NCBI GenBank assembly: GCA_963765935.1
Contig: CAVXXX010000001.1
Location: 682,001 to 746,000, forward strand
Source of the DNA: JAMXLG01 sp963765935
GTDB lineage: Bacteria; Vulcanimicrobiota; Vulcanimicrobiia; Vulcanimicrobiales; Vulcanimicrobiaceae
Reading direction: 5' to 3'
DNA length: 64,000 nt
The translations under genes were made by a program, and so were the position numbers. This document shows, piece by piece, positions 9,216 to 18,158 of the stretch. Under the pieces are notes generated by a model. The model had not been told where the DNA came from. It saw nothing but the letters and a program-made list of their open reading frames with translations, and did no database searches. The first letter of the stretch is position 1. Each line of letters opens with the position of its first letter.

Positions 9216-10082
9216 GTGTCCGCCCACATTCTCGACGGCAAGGCGCTGGCCGCCGACCTGCGTACGGAACTGATCGCACGTACGAGTGCGCTATGCGAGC
9301 TCGGGATTCATCCTAAACTCGTGATCGTTTTCGTCGGAGAAAACGAGTCGAGCGTCGCATACGTTCGCAATCTCGTAAAAACCGGCGAACGCGTCGGCAT
9401 CACGGTCGCGGTTGACCGCCTCCCGGAACATGCGTCGGCCGCCGATGTGCGTGAGTGCTTGGAGCGCCTGCGCGACAATCCGGACGTTCACGGCGTCATG
9501 TTACAGCAGCCCCTTCCGCCGCATCTCTCGATCCGCGAAATCGCCGACGCGATCCCCGTGCAAAAGGACGTCGACGGCACGCATCCGGTGAACCAGGGTC
9601 ATCTTGCATTCGGAAGCGGAACGGAATTCGTCCCCGCAACGCCGGCCGCCGTGATGCTACTTCTAGAACGTAGCCCGCATTGGCCGCTGCGCGGACGCCG
9701 GGCTGTGATGATCGGACGTTCTATCGTCGTCGGCGCACCGGTCGCGATGTTAATGCTCGCACAAGATGCGACGGTAACGGTGCTGCATAAAGAAAGCGTG
9801 AGTTTGCAGCCGTACGTAAAGATGGCCGAAGTCGTCGTCGTCGCGACCGGGGTTCCCGGCCTCATCGGAGGTGCGGACATCGCACCCGGTGCCACCGTCA
9901 TCGACGTCGGCACGACCGTCGTGCGGGGTGAGTTAAAAGGCGACGTCGATTATCAGTCGGCGGTGGAAGTCGCCGGCTCCATCACGCCGGTTCCCGGTGG
10001 AGTGGGACCGGTAACCAATGTCGCATTACTCCGCAACGTGGTAAAGTCCGCAGAGCATCTGACGCACGCAATTCTGCGCTAA
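9216..10082 (+). CDS. folD: FolD methylenetetrahydrofolate dehydrogenase/cyclohydrolase
   Basis: A 288-residue bifunctional FolD that interconverts 5,10-methylene-, methenyl- and 10-formyl-tetrahydrofolate with NADP. Visible motifs are VIFVGENESSVAYVRNLVKTGERVGI with the catalytic Lys, GVMLQQPLPPH, KDVDGTHPVNQG, the GRSIVVGAPVAMLM nucleotide loop and the C-terminal PVPGGVGPVTNVALL. Length is normal for the family. The GTG start at 9216 gives the standard short N-terminus. It is divergent from the small gene ending at 9181, with only 34 bp between them. This is a housekeeping C1 enzyme. Confidence 0.97.
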   Translation: MSAHILDGKALAADLRTELIARTSALCELGIHPKLVIVFVGENESSVAYVRNLVKTGERVGITVAVDRLPEHASAADVRECLERLRDNPDVHGVMLQQPLPPHLSIREIADAIPVQKDVDGTHPVNQGHLAFGSGTEFVPATPAAVMLLLERSPHWPLRGRRAVMIGRSIVVGAPVAMLMLAQDATVTVLHKESVSLQPYVKMAEVVVVATGVPGLIGGADIAPGATVIDVGTTVVRGELKGDVDYQSAVEVAGSITPVPGGVGPVTNVALLRNVVKSAEHLTHAILR

Positions 10083-10155
10083 TCGGATAAAGCGGCTCGG
10101 CTCCCTGCGCTACGCTGGTCCAGCAATACACCGGAAGAAATGGAGAGCGCGTTCA

Positions 10156-11670
10156 ATGCCAGCGAAGAAGCCGAATTTTTTGATCCTTTGGGGCGACGAT
10201 ATCGGGATATGGAACATCAGCAAGTTCAGCAACGGTATGATGGGATACCGGACGCCGAACATCGATCGCGTCGCAAATGAAGGCGGACTATTTACCGATT
10301 ACTACTCACAGCAGAGCTGCACTGCGGGGCGCGCCTGTTTTATCACCGGACAAAACCCGATTCGCACAGGCCTCACGAAAGTCGGCATGCCGGGCGCAAC
10401 GGTCGGGCTTCAGCCCGAAGATCCGACGATCGCCGAGTTGCTGAAGCCGCTCGGGTATGCAACCGGGCAGTTCGGCAAAAACCACTTGGGCGATCGCAAC
10501 GAATTCCTCCCTACGGCGCACGGGTTCGACGAGTTCTTCGGCAACCTGTATCACCTCAACGCCGAGGAAGAGCCGGAACTGCCCGATTATCCGAAAGATC
10601 CCGCATTCAAGCAACGGTTTGGACCGCGCGGTGTCCTCCATTGCAAAGCGACGGATAAAGACGATGCGACCGTGGATCCGCGTTGGGGACGCGTTGGAAA
10701 ACAAACGATCGTCGATACCGGGCCGCTTACAAAGAAGCGCATGGAGACGGTCGACGAGGAAATCACCGATAGAGCGATTGCGTGGATGGAGGAGCAGGCA
10801 AAAGCCGATCAACCATTCTTTCTTTGGTACAACGCGACCGCGATGCACTTCCGTACGCACGTCGCGGAAAAGAATCTCGGCAAGAGCGGTCAGGATCCGT
10901 ACAGCGATCGCATGGTCGTGCACGACGAGCAAATCGGCATGATTCTGGACAAGCTCGATGAGCTTGGCCTCACCGACAACACGTTCGTCATGTACTCCAC
11001 CGACAATGGTCCGGAAAACGACACATGGCCGGACGGAGCGACCACGCCGTTCCGCGGCCAAAAGGATTCGAACTGGGAAGGCGGATGGCGCGTACCGTCG
11101 TTCATTCGTTGGCCGGGCAATATCAAACCCGGTTCAGTGTACAACGGCATCGTCTCGCACATCGATATGTTTCCGACGATCCTCGCGGCCGCCGGAAATC
11201 CCGACGTCACGCAACAGCTGCTCAACGGCGCGGCCGTCGACGGCAAGAAGTTCCACGTCCATCTCGACGGCTTCGACATAGGACCCTACGTTAGGGGAGA
11301 CGTCAAGGAGAGTCCGAGAAACGCGCTCGTCTATTTCAGCGACGACGGCGAGGTCATTGCGGTCCGCGTTGGAGATTATAAATTCAATCTCTCGGTTCAA
11401 CGGGCGAACCAAATGCAGCAGTGGGCCGAACCCTTTGTGAAGCTGCGGCTGCCACACATCTTCAACTTGCGGCGTGATCCGTTCGAGCGCAGCGACTTCA
11501 ACTCGAATACGTATTGGGACTGGATGGTCGATCACGCGCCGCAGCTGTACCTGATGCAAGCGGTCGTCGCGCAGCAAATCGAAGACTTCGTGAAGTTCCC
11601 ACCGCGTCAGAAACCGGCGTCTTTCAATCTCGATTCCGTTCTCGAACAGGTAAAGACACCGCACGGTTAA
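10156..11670 (+). CDS. Arylsulfatase (class I formylglycine sulfatase)
   Basis: A 504-residue alkaline-phosphatase-superfamily sulfatase. The metal-binding N-terminus (NFLILWGDDIG) is followed by SCTAGRACFITGQ, where Cys55 of C-x-A-x-R is the residue converted to formylglycine. Then come GKNHLGD and a second metal site at STDNGPEND. No signal peptide is visible (MPAKKPNFLI), which suggests cytoplasmic or twin-arginine-independent localisation, unusual for secreted arylsulfatases. A formylglycine-generating enzyme would be required and is not in the window. The gene ends where the next methyltransferase frame begins. The substrate is unknown. Confidence 0.92.
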   Translation: MPAKKPNFLILWGDDIGIWNISKFSNGMMGYRTPNIDRVANEGGLFTDYYSQQSCTAGRACFITGQNPIRTGLTKVGMPGATVGLQPEDPTIAELLKPLGYATGQFGKNHLGDRNEFLPTAHGFDEFFGNLYHLNAEEEPELPDYPKDPAFKQRFGPRGVLHCKATDKDDATVDPRWGRVGKQTIVDTGPLTKKRMETVDEEITDRAIAWMEEQAKADQPFFLWYNATAMHFRTHVAEKNLGKSGQDPYSDRMVVHDEQIGMILDKLDELGLTDNTFVMYSTDNGPENDTWPDGATTPFRGQKDSNWEGGWRVPSFIRWPGNIKPGSVYNGIVSHIDMFPTILAAAGNPDVTQQLLNGAAVDGKKFHVHLDGFDIGPYVRGDVKESPRNALVYFSDDGEVIAVRVGDYKFNLSVQRANQMQQWAEPFVKLRLPHIFNLRRDPFERSDFNSNTYWDWMVDHAPQLYLMQAVVAQQIEDFVKFPPRQKPASFNLDSVLEQVKTPHG

Positions 11671-11737
11671 TCTCAGCGCCTTCTACGACGCGCATTCCTA
11701 TCCGCCGCCGGTTGACGACCTCGATGCGTACAAGCGC

Positions 11738-12862
11738 ATGTGGGACGACAGCCGGCGGCGGGCGGAAGCGTGTCTCTTGTGGCCCGGCGAGCCGTACCGC
11801 GACGATCGAAGCATCCTCGTTGCGGGCTGCGGTACGGTGCAGGCGGCGCACTACGCCGTGCGTTGGCCGCACGCCCAGGTCGTTGGAATCGACGTTAGCG
11901 CCAATAGCCTCGGAATCGAAGCGGAACTGCGGACGCGCCACGGGCTGCCCAATCTCGAACTGCACGAGCTTCCCATCGAGCGCGCCGGAGAGCTCGAGCG
12001 CACGTTCGATCACATCGTATGCACCGGCGTGCTGCATCATCTCGGTGACCCCGATGCCGGCTTACGCGCACTCCGTTCGGTGCTCAAACCGGGCGGGTCG
12101 ATCCACATCATGCTCTACGCCCCATACGGACGCGCGGGTATCTACATGCTGGCGGATTACTGCCGCAAGCTCGGCGTCGGGTGGACGAAGAAAGAGATTC
12201 GCGAACTGGCTGCAACGTTGCGGGCGCTTCCGCAGGATCACCCGCTCGCCGCGCTCATAGCAACGTCTCCCGACTTTGCGACAGAAGCCGGGTTAGCGGA
12301 CGCGCTGCTTCATCCGAACGATCGGCCCTATTCGGTGGCGCAACTGCTCGACCTCATCGAGCGCAACGGCTTGATCTTCGGACGATGGGTTCGCCAAGCG
12401 CCGTATCTCCCGTATTGCGGCGCTTTTGCATCTACCCCACACGCATCGATACTCGCTACGCTTCCTTCCGCAGACCAATACGCCGCGATGGAGTTGTTCC
12501 GCGGCACGATGGTGCGGCACAGCTTCATCGCGCATCAAGGTGCCGTACGAGCGATAGACTTCCGCGGCGACGCATGGCCGGCATACGTTCCCCTTCGTCT
12601 TCCCGACACGGTGACGGTTCGCGAAGAACTTCCGGCGGGCGCAAGCGCGGTGTTGATCAACCGCAACCATACCTACACCGACCTGTGGTTGCCCATCGAC
12701 GGAGCGCGCGAGACCCTGCTTAACGGAATCGATGGACGCAGAACGATTGCAGAAATCGCGGGCGAGAATGCCCGAGGCGTCGGTCGCGCCTTCTTCGAGC
12801 AGTTATGGCGATGGGATCAGGCCGTCTTCGAAGTTTCAGGAAGCAAACGGCCGATACAATAA
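11738..12862 (+). CDS. Class I SAM-dependent methyltransferase
   Basis: A methyltransferase of 374 residues from the first ATG. Motif I is ILVAGCGTVQAAHYA, with a following VVGIDVSANSL acidic loop and FDHIVCTGVLHHLGDPDAGL motif IV/post-I. It ends in a domain of about 150 residues typical of a family seen in cyanobacteria and proteobacteria. In frame, upstream of the ATG, codons from 11672 encode LSAFYDAHSYPPPVDDLDAYKR. This matches the family's usual N-terminal YPPPVDDLD motif, so the true start is probably 11660-11675, although no ATG, GTG, TTG or CTG exists there after the in-frame stop at 11651. ACG at 11663 is the only near-cognate codon. The substrate is unknown. Confidence 0.85.
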   Translation: MWDDSRRRAEACLLWPGEPYRDDRSILVAGCGTVQAAHYAVRWPHAQVVGIDVSANSLGIEAELRTRHGLPNLELHELPIERAGELERTFDHIVCTGVLHHLGDPDAGLRALRSVLKPGGSIHIMLYAPYGRAGIYMLADYCRKLGVGWTKKEIRELAATLRALPQDHPLAALIATSPDFATEAGLADALLHPNDRPYSVAQLLDLIERNGLIFGRWVRQAPYLPYCGAFASTPHASILATLPSADQYAAMELFRGTMVRHSFIAHQGAVRAIDFRGDAWPAYVPLRLPDTVTVREELPAGASAVLINRNHTYTDLWLPIDGARETLLNGIDGRRTIAEIAGENARGVGRAFFEQLWRWDQAVFEVSGSKRPIQ

Positions 12863-12891
12863 CGGACTGGAATCGGGGTAGGTGGACAAGG

Positions 12892-13062
12892 ATGGAAGCC
12901 AAAGACATTCTCATTCAAGCAACAACGATCGTGCGGGATGCCCGGGCAAAAGCGGAGCACGCCGAGCTCGAAGAAGCGATTCGCGAAGCAGAACATTCGG
13001 AAGTTCCGGTACTGCGTTCGCTCGCAAAAACGTACCGCATGCTCCAGCGGCCGTTTTACTAG
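12892..13062 (+). CDS. Small hypothetical protein (56 aa)
   Basis: A 56-residue charged helical protein beginning MEAKDILIQATTIVRDARAK. The ATG at 12892 is preceded by a purine-rich AAGG. The frame is open from 12805, but those upstream codons lie in the 3' end of the methyltransferase gene. I recognise no domain. Codon usage resembles its neighbours, and it sits alone between the methyltransferase and a convergent LON-domain gene. It may be real, but evidence is limited to length, ribosome site and composition. Confidence 0.5.
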   Translation: MEAKDILIQATTIVRDARAKAEHAELEEAIREAEHSEVPVLRSLAKTYRMLQRPFY

Positions 13063-13077
13063 CATTGCCGCGCCGGG

Positions 13078-13791
13078 CTAGTTCAGGCTGAAGGCTTTGC
13101 CGAAAAACTTCTCCTGCGCGGCTTTGAACGAGTCTTCTTCTTCGGAATCGCCCCGGCGCTCAAGCTCCTCGCGACGGCGTTCGAGCAGACGCCGCAATTG
13201 CGGTAACAAGCGCTCGAGAAACTCGCGTTCCGCGCGAAGCCGCGTTTTTGTATCGCTGAGTTCGAGCAGCCGTTGTTTTACCGCCTCGGCAATTTGGAGC
13301 GAATCACCTATCAGGAACGATGTGCCTTGCGCGTCGGACGGGAGTTCGACGGACGTTTCTTGACCGGAGAACTCGACGATGATATCGAGATATTGTTCGA
13401 AGAGATTGCGCACCGCAACAAGGAGATCATCCGACTCTTCATCATCGGCGTCGTCTTCTTCGACCGTCTCGACCTCGACGACGAGATAGGGTTCGCGGCT
13501 CACGATCTGCTCGATGCGAAACCGCTCGCGTCCGATCGTCGAGATGAAATAGCGGCCAAACGGCAGCGGCTGCACGTCGACGATTTCAGCGACGGAACCA
13601 ACATCATGCGGCATTACGTTTGGATCGCCGGCCTCCGAGCCTTCGGCGATCAAAGAAACGCCGAAGCCTTCGCCGCTTTCTAGACACTCGTTGATGAGTT
13701 GTTTGTAACGCGGTTCGAAGATATGGAGGTTGAGCACGGCTCCCGGAAAGAGCACCGCGTTAAGCGGAAAGAGCCGCAGGCGCCGAGTCAT
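13078..13791 (-). CDS. LON peptidase substrate-binding domain protein
   Basis: A 237-residue protein. Residues 1-190 match the LON N-terminal (ASB_2/PUA-like) domain: LRLFPLNAVLFPGAVLNLHIFEPRY near the start, then VGSVAEIVDVQPLPFGRYFISTIGRERF. There is no AAA+ or Ser-Lys protease part, so it is a stand-alone substrate-binding domain of unknown exact role. The C-terminal 60 residues form a highly charged coiled coil (LLERRREELERRGDSEEE). It is convergent with the small gene at 13062 and divergent from the O-methyltransferase. Confidence 0.88.
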   Translation of the reverse strand: MTRRLRLFPLNAVLFPGAVLNLHIFEPRYKQLINECLESGEGFGVSLIAEGSEAGDPNVMPHDVGSVAEIVDVQPLPFGRYFISTIGRERFRIEQIVSREPYLVVEVETVEEDDADDEESDDLLVAVRNLFEQYLDIIVEFSGQETSVELPSDAQGTSFLIGDSLQIAEAVKQRLLELSDTKTRLRAEREFLERLLPQLRRLLERRREELERRGDSEEEDSFKAAQEKFFGKAFSLN

Positions 13792-13847
13792 AGGGTCGCG
13801 TTCCTTCTAGGAGGTCGGCGACGGTTCCCCGCTAACCACCCTTGGAA

Positions 13848-14471
13848 ATGGATGACGTGTTGCGGTATCTGGAATCGGTGCACCCCGCACCAAATCCACT
13901 GTTACTGGAATTAGAACAGCACGGACGCAAGGATGGTATACCGATCGTCTCACGCGAGACCGGACGGTTTCTTTCCGTCCTCGTGCACATGATGCAAGCC
14001 AATCGTATCTTGGAAATCGGCACCGCCTACGGCTATTCGACGCTTTGGATGGCTCTAGCTCAACCGCCGGTCGGAAAAATCTGGACGATCGACAAGGACA
14101 GCAACAGAACGGATGTTGCGCTTTCCTATTTTAAACGCGCAGGCGAAGACGATAACATCACGATCTCCAACCAAGACGCGCTCGAATTGCTCGAAAACTT
14201 CCAACAGCGAAATCTCGATATCGTTTTTATCGATGCCGACAAACGCCAGTACCGCGATTACCTCGATCTCGTCATCCCGATGCTAAAACGTTCGGGAATC
14301 GTGGTAATCGACGATTGCCTCCTCAGCGGTGACGTGCTCCCCGGCCGGCCGGAGGACGAGACGGTTACGGCAATGCGCGACTTCAACGAATATTTTCTCT
14401 CGCATCCGCAGCTCAACGCAGCCATTCTTCCGCTCGGCGACGGAACGGGAATCGGCGCGCGCATAGAATGA
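13848..14471 (+). CDS. Class I O-methyltransferase (catechol/caffeoyl-CoA OMT family)
   Basis: About 207 residues of the family-3 O-methyltransferases. Motifs are RILEIGTAYGYSTLWMA (SAM site), WTIDKDSNR, DIVFIDADKRQY with the metal-ligand Asp residues, and VIDDCLLSG. Members methylate catechol-type hydroxyls or tRNA uridine-hydroxyl groups (TrmR-type), and the substrate here is open. I place the start at ATG 13848; an in-frame TTG two codons upstream (13842) is an alternative. The gene overlaps the flavin reductase start by 4 bp, beginning a tight four-gene run. Confidence 0.9.
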   Translation: MDDVLRYLESVHPAPNPLLLELEQHGRKDGIPIVSRETGRFLSVLVHMMQANRILEIGTAYGYSTLWMALAQPPVGKIWTIDKDSNRTDVALSYFKRAGEDDNITISNQDALELLENFQQRNLDIVFIDADKRQYRDYLDLVIPMLKRSGIVVIDDCLLSGDVLPGRPEDETVTAMRDFNEYFLSHPQLNAAILPLGDGTGIGARIE

Positions 14472-14962
14472 ACCACACCCCGGTTGACGCATCGGCATTC
14501 CGGAACGTGATGCGTCACTATCCAACCGGCGTTACGGTCGTGACGAGTCTTCGCGAAGGCGAACCGCGCGGCATGACGCTCAACGCGTTTTCGAGCGTCG
14601 CAGTCGACCCGCCGATGCTGCTGATCTGCGTGAACCGCGAGGCGCGTAGTTATCTGTACATCTCGACGTCGCGCATCTTCTGCGTGAACCTCCTTTCCGC
14701 CGAACAACGCGAACTCGCCGAGCGCTTTTCCGGTAAGATCCGCGAACACCAATTCGAAGCCGTGCCGTTCGACGTCGACATCACCGGCGCACCGGTACTG
14801 CTTGGCACGATCGGGCACTTCGACTGTGAATTCGCCGAAGAACACCACGCCGGTTCGCATTCGATCGTCATTGGCCGCGTCGTGGGATGCGCCGCACGTA
14901 CCGGCACTCCGCTCGGATATTTCAACGGAGGATATCACGACTTTGGAATGCGGGTCGAATGA
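14468..14962 (+). CDS. Flavin reductase-like, FMN-binding protein
   Basis: A 164-residue flavin_reduct domain protein. It has FRNVMRHYPTGVTVVTS at the start, GMTLNAFSSVAVDPPMLLICV in the FMN-binding core, and a C-terminal GYFNGGYHDFG. Such proteins reduce FMN or FAD with NAD(P)H, often supplying two-component monooxygenases. No monooxygenase partner is adjacent. Both ends overlap neighbouring genes by 4 bp (ATGA), so it is translated in a coupled operon with the O-methyltransferase and the MBL hydrolase. Confidence 0.9.
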   Translation: MNHTPVDASAFRNVMRHYPTGVTVVTSLREGEPRGMTLNAFSSVAVDPPMLLICVNREARSYLYISTSRIFCVNLLSAEQRELAERFSGKIREHQFEAVPFDVDITGAPVLLGTIGHFDCEFAEEHHAGSHSIVIGRVVGCAARTGTPLGYFNGGYHDFGMRVE

Positions 14963-15594
14963 TCTTCGAAACGTTTCCCGTCGGGCTCTTGGCCTGCAAT
15001 TGCACGGTCGTCGCGGATGAAACGACGCGTGAAGCCATCGTTATCGATGGAGGCGATGGGGTTGCGGACGTGATGGACCGCCTCAAGCGTTTGAGGCTTC
15101 GCGCGAAATACCTGATTCATACGCACGCGCACTTCGATCACATCGCCGACGTGGGCGGCTTGCGCGAACGGACGCGCGCGGAGGCGCTGCTCCACCCTGC
15201 AGACCTTCCGATATACCATCAGCAACCGGCGCTTGCGCGAATGTTTGGATTACCGGAAATGCCGCCGGTCGTTGAACTCGACGGTGAGCTCGCTGATGGC
15301 GATCGCTTCACGATCGGATCGGTTGCTTTCGAAGTTCTGCACACGCCGGGGCACACACCCGGCAGCGTCTGCTTCGCGGTACGTCAGGACGCCGATCTAC
15401 GGCTGATCACGGGCGATACGCTCTTCGCCGGAGCAATCGGGCGTTGGGACCTGGGCGGAACATCGATGCAAGACATCGTTGGTTCCATTAACCGGAAATT
15501 GATGGATTATCCTGATCCAACGCCCGTGATTCCCGGACACGGCGTATTTACGACAATCGGAACGGAACGCGCTTCAAATCCGTATTTACAGTAA
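14959..15594 (+). CDS. MBL-fold hydrolase (glyoxalase II-like)
   Basis: A 211-residue metallo-beta-lactamase-fold protein. It has the metal motif HTHAHFDHIAD, then HTPGHTPGSVCF, LITGDTLFAGAIGRWD and a final PGHG. This pattern is the YcbL/GloB-like group that hydrolyses thioesters such as S-lactoylglutathione, or related substrates. The ATG at 14959 overlaps the flavin reductase stop, and the frame further upstream is only overlap. The stop overlaps the thpR start by 1 bp. All metal ligands appear present. Confidence 0.92.
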   Translation: MIFETFPVGLLACNCTVVADETTREAIVIDGGDGVADVMDRLKRLRLRAKYLIHTHAHFDHIADVGGLRERTRAEALLHPADLPIYHQQPALARMFGLPEMPPVVELDGELADGDRFTIGSVAFEVLHTPGHTPGSVCFAVRQDADLRLITGDTLFAGAIGRWDLGGTSMQDIVGSINRKLMDYPDPTPVIPGHGVFTTIGTERASNPYLQ

Positions 15595-16139
15595 TGCGGC
15601 TCTTCGCCGGGATCGAGCTCGACGAATCAACGCGCGCGCTGTGCGTCGAGGTTCAGTCGCGCTTGCAGCGTGCTGCATTTGACGCGAAGTACGAAGCGCC
15701 GGAAAAGCTCCACGTAACGCTGGCATTCCTGGGCAACGTGCACGACGAGCAGCGTCCGGGGGTGGAAGAGGCGCTCGAGACGACGGCCGCATTGGCTTCT
15801 CCGTTCGAACTCACGTGGGATCGTCTCGGCGCTTTTCCCAACGAGCGGCGCCCGCGAATCGTGTTTGTCGGTTCACGCGAGCAGGGATTCGCGTTCCGTT
15901 CTCTCGCCTACGGGCTGCGGGACCGCTATCGCGCGCTCGGGTTCGATTTTAAAGACGACGCCGTCGCGCACGCTACGGTGGCGCGCGTGAAAGGCGGCTC
16001 CCCACGTGCGTTGCCGATGCTCGATCTTGCGTTACATGTGATGGCCGTGACCGAGATCGTGCTCTTCGAATCGATTCCCGCCGGCGGCACGACGCGGTAT
16101 GAGGTGCGTAAACGCGCGCCGTTCAGTGCTGCCGATTAG
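15594..16139 (+). CDS. thpR: RNA 2',3'-cyclic phosphodiesterase (ThpR/LigT)
   Basis: A 181-residue 2H phosphoesterase with both catalytic histidine motifs, HVTLAFLG (about residues 40-47) and HATVARVK (about residues 124-131). It hydrolyses RNA 2',3'-cyclic phosphates and can join tRNA halves in vitro. Length and N-terminus (MRLFAGIELDE) are typical. It is last in the run starting at 13848 and overlaps the convergent GH125 gene by 4 bp. Confidence 0.93.
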   Translation: MRLFAGIELDESTRALCVEVQSRLQRAAFDAKYEAPEKLHVTLAFLGNVHDEQRPGVEEALETTAALASPFELTWDRLGAFPNERRPRIVFVGSREQGFAFRSLAYGLRDRYRALGFDFKDDAVAHATVARVKGGSPRALPMLDLALHVMAVTEIVLFESIPAGGTTRYEVRKRAPFSAAD

Positions 16140-17407
16140 CGGCGGCCGCCTTCACGCGTGATCATCATTTCCGCAAAAAGCGCGTTGGGCCAGGCGAAGT
16201 CATCGCGCGTATACCGCTCGGGCCAATCTGCATTGAACGACTCGTGTAGCCGGTGATCGCCGACGTCGCCGGCAGCGAGATACCCCATGACACGGGTTAC
16301 CTCACTTTGATCCGTCGATGTCAGAATCTGCATGACCAGCGCTAGAGGCCACACATACCCGCGCGGCGTGTGCGGGCTTCCGATTCCGCAAGCGTACTTG
16401 CCTTGAAAGTAATACTTGTTGCGCGATGAGAGGATGAACGTGCGTGTTGCCCGGTAGACACCGTCGTTCTCACCGGTGTAACGGAAGTACGGTATCGAGA
16501 GCAACGACGGAATGTTCGCGTCGTCCATCAGATTGGTATGACCGAATCCGTCGACTTCATAGGCGTACATCCGTCCGACGCCCGGCACATTGACGACGCC
16601 GTATCGCTCGATCGCGCGCTGAATCTCGACCGAGAGCCCCCACGCATTGGCGGCCATGTGCCGGTTACGGTAGACGGATTTTTCGACCTCGGTGAGATCT
16701 TGAAGAACGACCACGCCGAACATATTGTCGGGAATGTTGAAGTGGTAGCGCGCGGGATCGTCGGACGGCCGGAACCCGGTCCAAACTAAGCCCGTGTACG
16801 CCGTCGCCGTGCCGCGTCCGTTATTTCCGAGTTCCGGATGACGGTAATGCGAGCGCCTGGTATGGCGTTGCTCGATGCGCAGCGTTGACACGACGGTTGC
16901 GAAAGCGCGTTGCAGTTGCGGCGTAAAAATACTTCGGTCATCCGTCGCCTTCCAATATTGGTACGCAAACCAGACCGGATAGAGCAGCGAGTCCATCTCG
17001 AATTTCCGCTCGTCGACGTGATAGTCTCTAGTGAATGCATTGGCGTACGGATCGATGAGAATGTATCGTCCCTGTCGAGCGATCGTCCCTTGCAGCATGC
17101 CCCGCACGTACGGATCGGTGTCGGCTTGGTGGATATACGGCGTCATCGTCGCGCTGGAATCGCGCAGCCATTCCATGTCGATATCGCCGGTGGAAACGAA
17201 CGTGGTTCCATCGTTCTGGAGAATCGCGTGCCGGCTGTAGGCTTCATCGTATGCGCGGCGGTAAATACTCTGGAGCGTGGCATTGACCGCGGCCCGATGA
17301 TTGGTACGGTGGGTAGCTGGAGCAGTAACGCCGGAGAGTACAAGCACGCTGGACGCCAATGCAAGAATAACTCCCGCAGAAACGCACGCGCGTTTGAACC
17401 CGTCCAT
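16136..17407 (-). CDS. Exported GH125 family exo-alpha-1,6-mannosidase-like protein
   Basis: A 423-residue protein. An N-terminal hydrophobic signal (about residues 8-28) precedes a GH125 (alpha/alpha)6 barrel: GDIDMEWLRDSSATMTPYI, RTYxxD-like FTRDYHVDERKFEMDSL, and GIGSPHTPRGYVWPLAL with HESFNAD near the C-terminus. GH125 enzymes are metal-independent, inverting exo-alpha-1,6-mannosidases. The acidic catalytic region appears intact. It is divergent from the gene at 17587, leaving a 179-bp shared upstream region. Together with the GT39-like and six-hairpin genes nearby it forms a small carbohydrate block. Confidence 0.9.
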   Translation of the reverse strand: MDGFKRACVSAGVILALASSVLVLSGVTAPATHRTNHRAAVNATLQSIYRRAYDEAYSRHAILQNDGTTFVSTGDIDMEWLRDSSATMTPYIHQADTDPYVRGMLQGTIARQGRYILIDPYANAFTRDYHVDERKFEMDSLLYPVWFAYQYWKATDDRSIFTPQLQRAFATVVSTLRIEQRHTRRSHYRHPELGNNGRGTATAYTGLVWTGFRPSDDPARYHFNIPDNMFGVVVLQDLTEVEKSVYRNRHMAANAWGLSVEIQRAIERYGVVNVPGVGRMYAYEVDGFGHTNLMDDANIPSLLSIPYFRYTGENDGVYRATRTFILSSRNKYYFQGKYACGIGSPHTPRGYVWPLALVMQILTSTDQSEVTRVMGYLAAGDVGDHRLHESFNADWPERYTRDDFAWPNALFAEMMITREGGRR

Positions 17408-17586
17408 TATGGCACCGCCTGTAGAAAACCGATTATATCGATTCTATCTGATTATTTGCTCGGTTGCATCCAGCGGCCAGGAATGCGCTCGCCGGCATGC
17501 TGAACGAGAAAGCGTTCGAGCAAAGTCCACGCAACCGTGCTCACGACTCTTGACGGTAGGTTATAAACACCGCGCATATTGGTCCT

Positions 17587-18153
17587 ATGCTAGCGTACGT
17601 GTTTTGGCATTATCCCAAGAAAGACGTCGACCGCGTCACATACGAATCCAGTTTGAACGTTTTTCATGCAGCCCTCGCAAATTCGGGAATGCACGGGTTG
17701 AAATTTTCGACGACTTTCCGTATTGCGGACTTGCCGTGGATCAATGAATCGCGCCCTGCGTACGAAGACTGGTATATCTTAAAAGAATGGTCGGCGTTCG
17801 AAGATCTCAACGCGCTGGCGGTAAGCGGCGAACGCAGATCTCCCCATGACAGTGCGGCACGGGCCATGGGAACCGGAGCCGGCGGCATATACGCGCTGCG
17901 AAATCAGCGCGATGGCGCTCCGGCCGCGCAATGCGCGCAGTGGATTATCAAGCCGAGGGGCATGCCGTACGAGACGTTGGACAATCTTCTCAACCCGCTG
18001 ATGCAAAATGGCTCTACGCTCTGGCGCCGGATGATGGTGCTCGGGCCGGGTTATGAATTCTGCCTCACCGGACCGTCACCGGCGAAGGTACCGGAGCCGT
18101 TGCAGGCGCTCGAAATCACACGGCGCGAGCTTCCCCAACGAACGACCGTGTGA
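17587..18153 (+). CDS. Unrecognised protein, possibly dimeric alpha/beta-barrel fold
   Basis: A 188-residue protein that I do not recognise. It starts MLAYVFWHYPKKDVD and contains two similar halves, each with a beta strand followed by a helix: YESSLNVFHAALANSG and YETLDNLLNPLMQNG. They include aromatic-rich segments such as EDWYILKEWSAFEDLN and EFCLTGPSP. The internal similarity suggests a duplicated ferredoxin-like or dimeric alpha/beta-barrel unit. It has no signal peptide or catalytic motif. It converges on the GT39-like gene with 5 bp between stops. Codon use resembles its neighbours. Confidence 0.7.
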   Translation: MLAYVFWHYPKKDVDRVTYESSLNVFHAALANSGMHGLKFSTTFRIADLPWINESRPAYEDWYILKEWSAFEDLNALAVSGERRSPHDSAARAMGTGAGGIYALRNQRDGAPAAQCAQWIIKPRGMPYETLDNLLNPLMQNGSTLWRRMMVLGPGYEFCLTGPSPAKVPEPLQALEITRRELPQRTTV

Positions 18154-18158
18154 CGACG

